A DNA stretch of 64,000 nt, taken from Corylus avellana (taxonomy: Eukaryota > Streptophyta > Magnoliopsida > Fagales > Betulaceae). The stretch covers positions 1,178,001 to 1,242,000 of the forward strand of contig NC_081549.1 of the NCBI RefSeq assembly GCF_901000735.1. Reading direction: 5' to 3'. Positions within the stretch are counted from its first letter, which is position 1. Each line of letters opens with the position of its first letter. Of the stretch, positions 21,671-33,875 are shown piece after piece. The notes beneath the pieces are model-generated. The model did no database searches. It saw only the letters and a list, made by a program, of their open reading frames with translations, and was not told the origin of the DNA. The position numbers were made by a program, and so were the translations under genes.

Positions 21671-24600
21671 CTAGGAAAGTTCAAATCCTGCATTTGAACT
21701 GATTGCGTAGAGAAGTTTTGCTCTTAAAGTGCTTGAACGTTTGTATGTTGGAAGCTGTAAGCATCAAAGAAAGAAAGAAATCATGTACATGATGTAGAGG
21801 CTGGACAAGAGATAAAAGTGAAGGCCAAAAAATTTGTGTTGTTGGTTTAGTGCTTTGAAATGTATGTCAACAAATTAAATTGTGCAGCTTTGGCCTTAAT
21901 AATATTACCTTGAGAGTATTGTAGCAGGTCGAAGCTGATGGAAGCCGGTCCACATCCTGGCCTCCAATTGTTGCCCAAAGAGGGACATCGCATGCAACCT
22001 ATATGAGATCATATACCATACTCAGTTGTTTATCAGTTAGATCAAGATGGTTTTCCTTCCTCATTCTTTTAATTGTTCTTTCTTAGTCTCCACTAAGGGT
22101 TCTCTTTTAGTTATTTATTTAGCGGGAAAAGGGGACGCAGGGGGGGGTGGTTAAAAAGGAAATGCAAGGGAAACAAAAAGTAGTTGATCGGTTTAAAACC
22201 AACAGTTTTCCTAAACCATAATAGCTGTCTACAAAGGCAGCTGGACAGAACATTGATCAACAACTCAAAGTCTTCAAACCTGTGGGTAGGTGATTTACAG
22301 ACAAAATAACTGGAGGACAGCTGTTGGGTAGGTACCCCATTCAAAACTACAGTTAATTTCGTCATACAAAATATGCCAGTTCTCCATTCTACAAAAAATT
22401 GGGATCAGAATCGAACCCACCCCTTGTTTGCTACGGTTGTTTCTGTCTGGTAGTTAGATTTAAAATAGGGAAATTACAGATGGATTTATTATGCTGTATG
22501 ACAAAGCTTTTTATTCCTTCCAGTCAGATTATGATTGAGGTTTAAATCTATAGACAACTTTTGGATTACACTTGCTGTCATATGCAATCTATAGTTGAAG
22601 CCTTCATGATGAAGCAAGAACAATACTTTTTTTTTTTAAAGTAATTCAATAAAGCAAGATCAATACTCTATTAAAAGCCAGCTAAGAGAGTGGGAAAATG
22701 GGTGTAGAGAGTGGAAGTGTGTGTAGCATTACTCATATCCGTTGCAGATACCAAAAAAGAATAGGATGAACTATTTATCTAGAAAAGAAATTTATAAATT
22801 ATATGCACAAGATGTAAGATCGATAGCATACCTTATGGATAGTAAATGTTGGCTGCAAGTGTTTGAACCCAAGTAGTGGAGCTCGAGAACAACTAGTCAC
22901 AAATTTAAGAAGCAAACAGCGTTCCTTTGGTTCAAATTCTCTAATAACCTGAGACACAATAATCAGGAGAACCTCAAGGGAAACACAAAAGATTGTAGAA
23001 ATCCTCAATCAAGGTAGAAATCCTTAAGACAAGTATACAAAAAAAGGGTCAAATTTGACACAGGGTGAAGGAATTCAAATGACTGGGGATAACAGAACAC
23101 GAGAATCAGCATGGAGGTGATGTAGAAACCAGAAATTTAGAGAGAAGGCGAGAGCAAGATATGAGCAAATCTGGATTTCAAAAAGAAAACTATCTGAAAT
23201 CCTATAATTGGAACATAACATGAAAACATGCAGACAAGAACTAGTTACGCATTATTACAAGTTCTACAGAAAAAAGAATGCTCAAGTTTTGAAATACAGG
23301 CAAAAGATAAATTTGGCATTTGCAATTAAATTTACACTATCAAAACAAAGAGGATTAATATATATGTTAGTTGGTGTGCATAAGCTATATTGGATACTCC
23401 AGGAAAAAAATCAAAAACTTAGAACAGATCCAAGGCCAGGGCTTTTTTCTTAAAAATCAAAAATGCAAGTCACACAAGCTCCTTTGCTATTTTACTGAAC
23501 ATTCAGATTTGTAACTGTCTTCCTCGGGGGCCGATAAAGAAACGACATCTCTTCTTTTTTGTTTATTGGCAAGTTATCTATGTACTTGGTGGGACTTTAA
23601 CACATGACCTAACCCTTCACCACATTCTTGCAGGGAGAGAATTGATTTTAGAGCTAGAGAGTAGAGAGTCTTTTCCATGAAAAGTCTAGAATTCTTATGG
23701 TTTCTTAACTAGCCAAATTTTCAGAAATGGTGATATATGTAATCCAATTAAGTTATTCCAACTAGGAGCAAAATCATCATCTGCCCTGAAAGATCAATTT
23801 GTAATCAAACTGTTGAGCGAGAAAGACATAAGACTGCTAAAATAATAAGGTGGTGTTTGGCAAAAGTGTTCAGCCAGCCTATATACTGTAGATTATCGGT
23901 ATAAGTGCATTTTAATAAAATAACCCTCATAAACCTGATGTACAATTACCCTAATAGCCTTTACTTTTTTTTTTCTGACAAATTCTAGCGCTTTGATTTC
24001 TCTCCAGCTCCCTAGCTCATTTTCTTTCCTCAGCAAACTGACCCAAATCTACTTTTGTGAGCCCTTCTCACCCCCCACCCCCAAACTTGCATCCTCTCTC
24101 TGTGTCAAAAATATAAGTACGCAAAAGAAACCCAGAGGGGCGAGGGAGAAGAGGGCGGAGGGTTTGAGTTGAAGACGAGGAGGAGGTGCCACGTGTGGAG
24201 GAGCAGGAGTGGGACGAGGAACCGCAGAGGGCTGGAGATTGAGCTGAGCCCTTGAGCCGTAGAGGATGATGGCGGCGCGGTCATAGGCGCAAGCGGCGTC
24301 CTCGGCGGTGGTGAAAGTGCCGAGCCACTTGCGTGTACGCTTGCGTGGCTCTCGGATCTCGGCTACCCATTTGCCCCAACTCCGCTGCCAGACTCCACCG
24401 TACCTGAACTTGCTGTTGTCGGGGCCTCCTTTGCCCTTGCATTTCCTACTGCTTGAGCAGTTATCGGCGGTGGCGATGGTGGCGGCCGCGTCGGTGTCTG
24501 TGATCTTGTTTGTGATGGAAGAGAAGGAAGGGATGGGTGGGTGGGTGTCTTGGGGAGGGTGATGAGTGTCGTCCAAATGGACTGGGCTGATAGTATGGGA

Positions 24601-27600
24601 TTTTCTGTAGAAAAAATTTAATAACTAAGGGGGCAATATGGTAAAAAAGTGACAAATTTTAAGGATGAAAAATCTGATGCAACTGGTCAACTGGTCAATA
24701 ATGAACAGTATCTAGGCCCATGGCCTTTGCCAAACAGAGCCTAAATGCAAATAAACTTAATCTATATGTTCATGAATAACCAGAATTGCCACAATTAAAT
24801 TCTATCAAGAAAATCTGAATAACCTAAGCATGGTAATGTCTCTGAAAACGCTTATGTTTTCAAAACTAAAAACACACTTTTCTCAATTCCATTAACAAAC
24901 AACTCAAAACATAAAACACTTTTTAGAAAACTTTTTTTTTTTTTGATAACGGGAAACCTTGACAAGGCAGAGCCCTTCGGACCCACCCCTGCAAAGTAAA
25001 CCTTGGACCCGTGCACCGCACCCTCAGAAGTTTTCCTATACAGATCAGGGTAAATCGCTGGCTTTTGCACCAGAGGGTGTGGCCCCAAGGAGGAGTTTGC
25101 ACCTAGCAAGTATCGAACTTGGGATCTATGGGGTGATATTCCCTAAGACCATAGGCCTCAACCACTAGGCCAACCTTGGGGGTTTTTAATACCTTCTTAT
25201 AAGAATAATTTGATAAAATATGTACTTAATTTTTGCAGGGGTAGGAGTTAACTTATTACTTTAATTAAAAAATAATAAAAATGGTCGTGTGCCACCCTCA
25301 ATAGAGGAGACGAGTGGTTGTGTGGTCACCTCTATCCTAGTCAAAGGTGACCACTCTTTTTCTTTTTTTTTTTTTTTAAAAAAAAAACATTTATATATGT
25401 TTTAGTGTGTTTGCTTATTAGTATTTGTTTCTTTGAAAAAAAAAATTTCTTAAGTGGACCCCACTATAAAACATTTCTCAAAACAAGCATCTTTGTGGAA
25501 GTTGAAATTCAACTTTGCATCCTCATCTCATAATAATGCTTTAAATGCATCCTCCATCATCTTCTAAACACTTTAGAGTTAGCCCACTAACTCTTCCTAG
25601 TAGTCATCCAATACAACAATTGAAATTACTATGCATTGACTCCCTCTCTCTCTCTCATTCTATCAACAATTGAGAGAGAAAATAAGCACTTAGAAACCAA
25701 CAAAAGAGGATAAAATCTAATTGTTAACACCCGTTGAGTCCCTTAATTTCTCTAATGAGCAAAAGGAATAAAACTATATAAGATCCTAATTTTGTCGTGT
25801 TCCTTAAAAATGACCATTTGCTCACAGAAATGAGGGGATTGAAAAGCCAAGATTAGGTGTATGTGAAAGATCATATGAGAGCTGGGATACTAATTCAAAC
25901 TGGGATATAATAAAACGAACTCATTCAACTTCCACTCTGTATTCATACCTCCCAAAAGATTTTAACTGTTCGGCTCCCCTCAGAGAAACCACCAGTGTAT
26001 CGTGTGTTATGTTTTAAATCATCAACGTCTATATCGTGGTTTCCACCTGAAAGCAGCTGCACAAAGTAATATGCAGGATCAGCATTTGACCAATAAAATG
26101 AACTTCTAGTATTTAATGGACATGTAGAGGAACAATACCTGATTGAATTCACTTGCATTAAATAACTTCAACCAAGATGGTGATATAAGATCAGTTAACC
26201 CTCTATCGAATGCATTTGAAAAGGGAAATATCTGCAGATCAACAATAAAACAAGGAAAATTAATATTCAAGAAGATATTTTTCCATCTAATAATACAGTA
26301 ACTATTACCGACCTGGCGGTTAAGTTTATAATCTGCAATTTCATGAACATACTGCATCTTGTTCTCATCTGTCACAGACACATCCTTGCCACCAGGTTTC
26401 AGCTCAATAACATGCCGTTTGCCAAATGATTCTTCGGTAACTGTGAAATCTAGGGAGAGTTCCTTGACATCACCATCATGATGCTGCAGTAATAAAACAC
26501 ATAAAACATCTAATTGGAAAATGCATGTATACAACTTAAAACATGTAAGAAATTCACAATAAAACATCTAATTGGAAAATGAGACACTGCCCATACTTTA
26601 AAGTGGGCTTGACCAAGCAATCAATAATGCCTTACTGCAAATGGTTCAGGTCATGATGCAAGAGAATCATAATAGTTTGATGTGCAACCCACGTAGATGA
26701 CATGGCACTTTTAAAAGTGAACATTCAAGACCTAATATGTTCACACACTGGTTTCAAAGCATGTAGAAAAAGCGGCTTGTAAAAGAACATTGGAAGAGCA
26801 TTGCCCCACCCCTTTTCCCTCCCTCCCCACCCTTTCCAGCATTTCCCAATTCTCCTCTCTTTTGACCTATTTTCTCTTCTCGTCACTTGTCTTATCTCCC
26901 CTTCACCTCTCTTCTACTTCTCTATATCATCTATTCTAGTAATTGAACTCTTAGTGTCCTTTCCAGTCCTTTTATATTCTTTCTCCACTCATTTCTTTTC
27001 CTCCTCTCGTTCTTTTTCACCATATCAGAACTAAAATTTTATATAATAATAAATTCACAACACCTGGTCCTAAAGTTGGGTGTAATGTACGCTTAAAGAA
27101 TGTTCATATAGATAGGGAAGGAGCTAGCTAAATTAAGTAAACATGTTGAATCCTTCAAATAAAAAGAAGATAAAGGAGAACAAAATGATTCTTGTCTCAG
27201 TAATTTGAACTGCAAAACGCCATGTTTCCTGTCAAAGTTAAAGTTAATTTACAATGTAATCTTTGCTTCTTCCATCTCTTCTAGCACAGCTAAGAACACA
27301 CACATAAACTGATCCATGCCATCACTGGTCATGTAGCTATGAATAAATGCTTCCTCAATGGGTTGTCCTGAAAACTTTAACACTTCCAATATCAATTGCC
27401 TTAGCTACTTATCCATCTACCTCAGCATGTTACATCTTTCCAAATCTTGTTAATTCTAGGTTCCTAGCAATTAGCAACATAAAGCATAGCAGCTTCATTA
27501 TCCTATGAATACATTTCCTGCACCTTTTTAAAAATGCAAATGAAGCACAAGGCTCAGTGGTATATTTCCACCTTAGCCAACATGTGCCAATTCTTTAGAG

Positions 27601-30600
27601 TAGCATGCTTATACCAATTATTTGTCGATGTTTCTGCAAGGATTCAACAAAGAGGAACAGAACACTCATATGAAAGTATTTTACACTTCTACATAAAATA
27701 GTAAGTATAGTCAAACGGATTTTACCTTCACATACATGAGATTCCTGTATAGCTCCGGATCAAGGGTTGATAATTCATCAAGAAAGCTATATCGGCCCAA
27801 CAGCTTTTGTACAAAAACATGTGAAAACGAGTAATCTAGTAAAATTCCTTCATAAAGAGCTTTACCGACAATTCTCCCAAGGAACTCAATCATTTGGATA
27901 CCATTCTCTATATATCTTGCAGATGGATTAGGAATTAGAAGTCTGTCTGAAGTTGAGGTTTGGGAGAACAGACCATACCTAGGACAAAGGAAAAGGTAAG
28001 CATTCAAGCAACTTTGGGAAAAGCAGATAACTATGTGACAAAGCCAATGATATATGCATCGTGTCATAACTTACTCAGGGGAAAAGGCTGCTTTTGATAT
28101 ATCAGTTAAGAACTCCTTAGATAATCCACCATAGTCCAGACCAGCCTCTGGAAGGCCACATTCACTCACAAATGATACATGGATTGATGACCTCAACCTT
28201 GGCCCAAGGGAATTTAATTGTTGAAATCCATCTTCAACAATGCGACCCCGACGAACTACTATCTCAATCGATCGTGAACCTGGTCCAGCAACTTCACCAG
28301 CCATTTTTCGGGAGGCTTTATCCATTTTGATGAACTCTCTAAACATTTCAACTCTGCCAAGATGGAAAGCATGTCAAGTAACACCTTTTGTTATGAAAAA
28401 GAAAAAAGAAAGAAAAAAAGAGAGACTAATATTCTTTTGATTTGTGCTTGAGGTTTCAAAGGTCATTTGCCTGTAAAAGAAATCATGATTTTAAGGCTTG
28501 GTAGATGGGTGATAAAGTGGGTAGCTAGCCAATCTGAATATATATATATAAGCAAAGAAATATCATTAAAAAAAGTGCAAGGCGCCCATAAGCATACAAG
28601 AAGTATACAGAGGACACCAAAACAGAAAGAACAAAAAACAAAGAAAACACCCACAAAAACCCAAACGACAGAAGAAGCACCAAAAGCCCAACAACAGACA
28701 CCCAAAACCCTGGGCTACATTACAACACAGAAAGAGCTCTCTTTCCTTTTCCCCGGCTAGAAACAACTCCCCTAGCATCAAAGTTGATCAAGCACTCTAA
28801 ATTCTTAAGCTCCCTGCTCCCTTTAGTCTTGGAAGCAGATTCAATCTGAATATATAAAAATATGTACACACGTTTGTACATACATATACATGCGCCCACA
28901 TGCTTGTACTCTCATGCACACCTGTAAACCCACCCACCAAGCTCATGCAACCCCAATCCCATGCCCACATCCATACTCATGTGCTTGGATGCTCGCATTT
29001 GCATGCTCATCCATAAGTCCACCCATGCCCATGCACCCCCAACACTCACACATGTATCTACATCCATGTCATGCATGCTCACACCCACCCATCTGAGATT
29101 AGAAGATGATGATACCTCCCCAGGTGTACAGACCTAGACACACAAAAGCCACTTGCGCATATGCTCACACAAACAGAAAATTCTTTGTTGCAATGTCCAC
29201 CACTAGCTTTGCCAGCCAATTACAAAGCGTCCAAAAGCAGGATTTCAAGTTTAGATATTATACTTTTCAAGACATCCAAAGAGAGAACTGGTTTGTCAAA
29301 AGCATTGAAACATTAGGATTCAAAACCTCATCGAAAATAAGACGTTATTAGATGAAGTACAACTGTAAAAATGCCTTCAAATGGTGGATTTCGAGTTGTA
29401 GTAATTTTTTGTTGAATGCATTAGGGACTCCATGTCCAGCAACACAATGGCTGATTCCAAGAGATTCAGATGGTCTTTTTCTCTGCAAACTAAAGATTCA
29501 GTGGATCTTTTCTCCAAGAGCATGTAATAATGAAGAGAACAGAAAAAATGCATAATCTGCAGCAACCCTCATGTGAACATATTGAGGGCCGCATGAATTT
29601 CTAAGAGTTGAAAATGAATAGGATGGTCCAGAAACATACAGAAATATAGCTGTCAAATCTGCAGAATTATGAGTCCTAGTTATGTTCCTACCTTTCTTCA
29701 AAAGGAAACACATGTGGAGTAGTAGTGATAACAGATTCAACACTTGGTATGGTCAAAGCATCATCTGCTCGTAAGTTAGCTGACAAAATTTCATGAGTTC
29801 TGGCGGCTACTGAAATTGGGGGCCGGTTTTTTTGAGCAGGTGAAAGCCACAGAACACGGGGGCAAAACTGGTGCCTGCAATCCCTTTCATACATTAAGTG
29901 CAAGCATCTGATTGCAGAATCCATAAGGGGTCTATTCTGCTGGCCAATACTATGAGACAGGCCGTTATACACAAGTGTATTGAGCATTGATGCGATTCTT
30001 CGTTGCTGCTCCAGCGTGAATGGAACCTAGCTCATGTTATAAAATGCTAAAATTAGTATCACTCAAAACTTCAAGAAATCCAACCAAAAAAAAAAAAAAA
30101 AAAAAACATTTACCTGTTTTTCGTAGAACTCGATGTCGTCGAGAATTATCAGCAGGTGAGAGTAGGTGGAACAGAAAAGGTGAAGTAGGCATGTCATATC
30201 TTTTGAAATACCTTGTGGACCACACCTTACATGTTCTATATCCCACACATCACAAGAGTCCTCATCAACCTGGCTAGTTCCAGGATGACCATCAGTCAAA
30301 TCAACGCCAGCTTGTGACTTACCAGTAACTTTATTTAGTACATTGACCCACTTATTAACACCATCTTTATTGGCCCCTTTTTGCTTTTTCACAAAAGCCC
30401 CATCTTTTTCTTTTTTTGAATTCTTACTAATGCAAAGATGATTATTTTCAGCAACATGACCATTTCCAGGAAAAATGATACCTTCCAATGCTCCCCATAG
30501 ATTGACGAGAAATCCGGGAGTAAAAGATAGCATGTTTAGAACAGGCAATGAACCAAGCGTGGGATTCAAGACTGAAAATATTCTAAGCATGTAAGAGTAG

Positions 30601-33600
30601 AAGTATGCAATATCAAGCAGTTCAAACTTCCCCAAGCGTTCTATATTGTTTGGTGACGTGGTTTCAGCACCATGAGTATATGAATCTGTTTCCATAATTG
30701 CCAAAAGATTTGTGAGATGCCACTGCTGACAAACAGGCCTTAGCAGATCTATGTATGGCATCTTTAAGGACCCATGCATTGTCTCGGTCTCACACAAACT
30801 TCTATCACTTTGGACATCTTGCTTCTCCTTCCTCACCCATCCTACATTCTCAATCCAACCCAGTAAGTTTTCTGCAAGAGTGATAACAACATGGACGTAT
30901 GATGCACAGTCTAAACCTTGATTAAATGAGCCAAGATCCACAGAATCATTCCCAACCGCCGTTACTAGGCATACAATGTTTGCAAGAGCCCAACCAACTG
31001 ACGGAATGATCTCGGAAGAATAATGAATCTCTGACAGATTCATCTCTGACATCTCTGTTAAAATTTTCTCTTTCAAGATCTGCCATTGCCTGCCATAATT
31101 TATCAGTCCCCACATGTTTGAATCATATTACAATCTAAGAAGATATATCAAAGAGAAAATGGGAATCTTATTCACTTGAGGAGAAATTGAAGAATAAACT
31201 CTTATACCCCGAATTATAAAATTGATGTTACTGCAATATAATTTTTCTTTTTTTGATGTCGGGGAACCTCTTCAAGGCAGGGCCCTTCGAACCCACCACT
31301 GCAGAGTAAACCCCGGTACCGTGTACTGCAATATAATTATAAGAAATATGTTGACAGAAGCAACTTAATACAAAGCACATATTTCTGAATGCACATTTAA
31401 TTACTTAATGTACTAAACAACCCAAATGAGGCATTGAAGCACTTGGACATCAGTAGGCTAAGAATTTTCCAAAAATCAATGTAACACATAAAGCAGCCAA
31501 CAAAAACCTCAGGTTAAGGCAATGGTTTCGTCTTAAAACATCACCTAGTAAAATAACAAATTTTTAAGACAACTAAATACCTAGTTTTTAAGGCACCTCT
31601 TTCACGGAAGAGTTTAAGAATTTCACTTGCAAATGGTAGCTCATCTTTTATGGAACTTTCTTGTCTTAGATAACGAAACTATCAAATAGCTTGTTTAAGG
31701 AACCAAAAATGTCATTTTAAACTAGTTTCGATTTTGATAGGAGTGCTAGAAGCTAACTCAATTCCTACGATTATAAGTAACCTCAGTAATGCATCTATGA
31801 ACATTGACTCGGCTACAGATTACTTGGCAGCAATGACTTAAATAATATGCATGTAGCAGAAATAGTATACGAAATTTAGGAAATACATAACATAGTAATC
31901 ATCATAGAGAATTTTTTGTCCAGATCTAGTAAGCCTTACCAGTACAGTTTGGAAGCATGGAGACAAAATACACTTGTGCTTTAGAGCGGGTATAAGAACA
32001 GCTGGCAGACGTTGAACAAGCCAAGGAATTGTAAGCAGAAACACACAGTACTGCTCAGCAGCATTACGCACGCCCAACATGCCAGGGCCACTTACATCAA
32101 AGTTTGTCACACGAAAAGGGTGTAAAGCTAAAGTTATTGCACTTGCAGCAATCAAAAATTTATCATCTGTCTGGACACTGCTGTTTATTTGTGAAGAAAA
32201 AGAAACATCCAATGTATTAATGTATCTTCTAATAGACATGTAAATTCTACTTTTACTACTCCCCATAAACCACACTAAATCCCTCACTGCTATATCTGCA
32301 TCCTGACCATTAGCATCCGTAATGCATTTCCATCCTTTCACATCAGTAAGGAAAACAACAAGACGCATCCCTAAGGAGGTAAGAATGACAATATCTCGAC
32401 CCCCTGCATGAGATTTATTAAACTCTGCAAGAATAAAAACGCAGAGAGAAATAAGCTTCCGTGCTTGAAAAAACCATATTCTTCTCTCTTCAGGGGTGCC
32501 AGTTGCCAGGGAGCAAAAGTTCTTATTTGAATCTGGACCATAGAACCATAAAGTTAGTACCTCATTCAATATCAAATCGAAACATTAAAAGAAACTAATA
32601 AAGTAAATGACAAGGAACAAGGGACATAAAACAGGTGCTTAAAGAATTCAGGCGCATCAAAATCAAAGATAAAGCAGATCAATGAAGTAAAGTATCTGAA
32701 ACATAGACAATAAATCCAGTATATGAAAATTCAAGAAATTGGCATACCAGTTGAGTTCAAGCTTTCCAATAGAATTCTAAAGCATTTTTGCATACAGGCT
32801 ATATCTCTGATTTGGATCTTCTTATGCCAGACTGACAAACATGCAGTAAAGAAAAGAAAAGGTCTCAAAACAACATTTGCAATCCATGTTCCTGAAATCC
32901 CACCAGCATTATGATTCACCAAGGTCTCCCATTCGTCTTGAAGCTGCAAAGCAACCATCTTCGCAACCTTGTAGCGTCTCCAGACTCTCTACATATACAA
33001 GAAACCAGATTCTCTTTTCAACTATACATCCGCTTGATATCTGAGGGATACATGAAGGGAATATGCTAAAATTTGACATACTAAATTTTCCAAAAATGGG
33101 GACCTCAAGACCGAATCCGGGGTCCTTTTAGTTGCCCCCACAAAATCTTTTGATGGTTCCATTTTCATTTTGCATACTTTCTATGAACAATCCAACTTTG
33201 AGAACGTCCAATTCATGGGATACACAATAATCAAAACCAACATCATAAAAAAATTAAAGCGGGGTTTCATGAATCCGTAGAAACAAGTTACCCATCCATT
33301 ACAGTGGTGGCTGCAATTTTTCTGCAGACCCCTCAAAGATAACGGACTTGCACATTCAATACTACACAAGTTTTGATAAGGGGCAATCAAATAAACGTAA
33401 CAGTAGACGTATAACCAACTTTCTACACGCTTTTAACGGGACAGCGACTTGTGGAGTACTCAACTTCCTTCCTAAACAATGAATAATTAGGGTACATAGA
33501 AATGAACCTGAATAAAGAGAGCAGCTGCACTAGCTCGCCTAGCATAGTTGCGGAGCTCTCTTTCCTGAGCTACCTTCTCACGAAGAGCATCCCTCGTAAT

Positions 33601-33808
33601 TTCCTTCGCGCTTGCTCCTCTTAATGATACCTGATCAACACCCATTATTAATCAACACCAACAAAGATCCCAAAATGATTTAAATCCCAAATAATTCGAT
33701 ATGCGATCCAAATTTTGTTACTTTCCACTCTGTTTCTACAGTTTCTCAAAGGAGCAAGCATGTTAGGCAATTAATCATGATGGGTTTTGATAAAATAATC
33801 ATTATTTC

Positions 33809-33846
<38 letters not shown>

Positions 33847-33875
33847 GGTACCTGATGCTTGCGAGGATCGTCCAT
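21671..33875 (-). CDS. UPL7: HECT-type E3 ubiquitin-protein ligase, UPL7 class
   Basis: Transfers ubiquitin through a thioester on its HECT cysteine. Fourteen exons join without a frame break: 33852-33875, 33508-33630, 32748-32988, 31940-32532, 30114-31079, 29692-30026, 28075-28353, 27726-27978, 26313-26483, 26139-26231, 25949-26056, 22832-22948, 21909-21998, 21671-21754. Total is 1158 residues (Arabidopsis UPL7 is about 1140 as I recall). The N-terminus [20 protein letters not shown] is UPL7-like. An IQ motif (ALFIQRVWRRYK) spans exons 2-3. The HECT domain starts around exon 7 ([20 protein letters not shown]). The active site is [12 protein letters not shown] with Cys1126, 33 residues from the end. 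Exon 1 codes only 8 residues and its intron starts next to a (GA)n repeat. Intron 11 is 3 kb and hosts an ABI4-capturing transposon plus a SINE. PPR gene divergent, GDSL gene convergent. Confidence 0.96.
23849..24741 (-). mobile_element. PIF/Harbinger-like element carrying a captured ABI4-type gene fragment
   Basis: The ends are GGTGGTGTTTGGCAAAAG on the left and, reversed, GGCTCTGTTTGGCAAAGG on the right. Inner similarity continues (AGCCTATATACTG against GGCCTAGATACTG, then ATTAT). A 3-bp TAA direct repeat flanks it at 23846-23848 and 24742-24744. GGN-TGTTTGG ends plus a TAA/TTA duplication are characteristic of PIF/Harbinger (Tourist) elements. At 893 bp it carries no transposase but holds an AP2-domain gene piece (24049-24576). 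It sits in intron 11 of UPL7, with the captured gene in the same orientation as UPL7. Confidence 0.78.
24049..24576 (-). pseudogene. ABI4-type AP2/ERF gene fragment, start codon lost
   Basis: An open frame of ~175 codons contains an AP2 DNA-binding domain of the ABI4 (DREB-clade) type. [13 protein letters not shown] precedes [20 protein letters not shown], then [20 protein letters not shown] and [11 protein letters not shown]. The N-terminal part is GC-rich with Ser/Thr/Pro, as in ABI4. Two changes hit the DNA-contacting first strand: the family's YRGVRQR reads YGGVWQR. The frame begins with TTG, and no ATG lies upstream or inside in this frame. After [11 protein letters not shown] the ABI4 similarity fades, and the rest of a normal ABI4 (transcription activation region) is missing. 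It is bounded by a transposon, so it is interpreted as a captured, decayed fragment rather than a gene. Confidence 0.85.
24932..25182 (-). mobile_element. tRNA-derived SINE, copy 2 (UPL7 intron 11)
   Basis: Same family as the element at 12141-12386, in reverse. The 5' end is CCCCCAAGGTTGGCCTAGTGG, box B-like TTCGATACTTGC lies about 60 bases in, and the 3' end is GTTTCCCGTTATC plus an A run (T run at 24932-24944). The target duplication is not clear; TTTTTA occurs on both sides. Confidence 0.85.
26800..27030. repeat. Long polypyrimidine stretch in a UPL7 intron
   Basis: About 230 bp are mostly C and T on the + strand (purine-rich in the direction of UPL7 transcription), with words such as CCCTCCCTCCCC and CTCTCTTCT. 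It is not a regular tandem repeat. No gene is supported in it. Confidence 0.6.
28545..28841 (-). mobile_element. 5'-truncated LINE 3' end in UPL7 intron 6
   Basis: On the minus strand it ends with CTTCTTGTATGCTTATGGGC, GCGCC, and AATGATATTTC, the plant LINE tail signature also seen at 13325-13439. It is bounded by an exact 15-bp direct repeat, CAATCTGAATATATA, at 28530-28544 and 28842-28856. It is non-coding. Confidence 0.82.
28880..29095. repeat. Degenerate CATGC/CCCA-rich minisatellite
   Basis: Many copies of short words (CATGC, CCCATGC, CTCATGC, CACACC) recur at irregular 10-20 bp spacing with almost no G outside ATG or TG. It looks like a decayed minisatellite in UPL7 intron 6. Confidence 0.6.
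31244..31323 (-). mobile_element. SINE, 5'-truncated copy 3 (UPL7 intron 4)
   Basis: Only the 3' 80 bp of the same SINE family remain (TTTTTTGATGTCGGGGAACC on the + strand, then GGCAGGGCCCTTCG). An exact 15-bp direct repeat, TACTGCAATATAATT, lies at 31229-31243 and 31324-31338. Promoter boxes are missing. Confidence 0.88.
33811..33840. repeat. (GA)n microsatellite beside the first 5' splice site of UPL7
   Basis: A (GA)15-like tract on the + strand becomes a CT tract about 10 nt after the donor of UPL7 exon 1 (donor GT at 33850-33851). It is probably polymorphic. Confidence 0.95.

Noticed and set aside
24461..24655. Minus-strand frame rich in His/Arg overlapping the ABI4 fragment
   Set aside because: It is the same DNA read in another frame of a GC-rich, Pro/Ser-coding region.
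28463..28781. Cys/Phe-rich minus-strand open frames
   Set aside because: They fall inside the LINE 3' untranslated tail at 28545-28841; composition reflects T- and G-rich sequence, not a gene.
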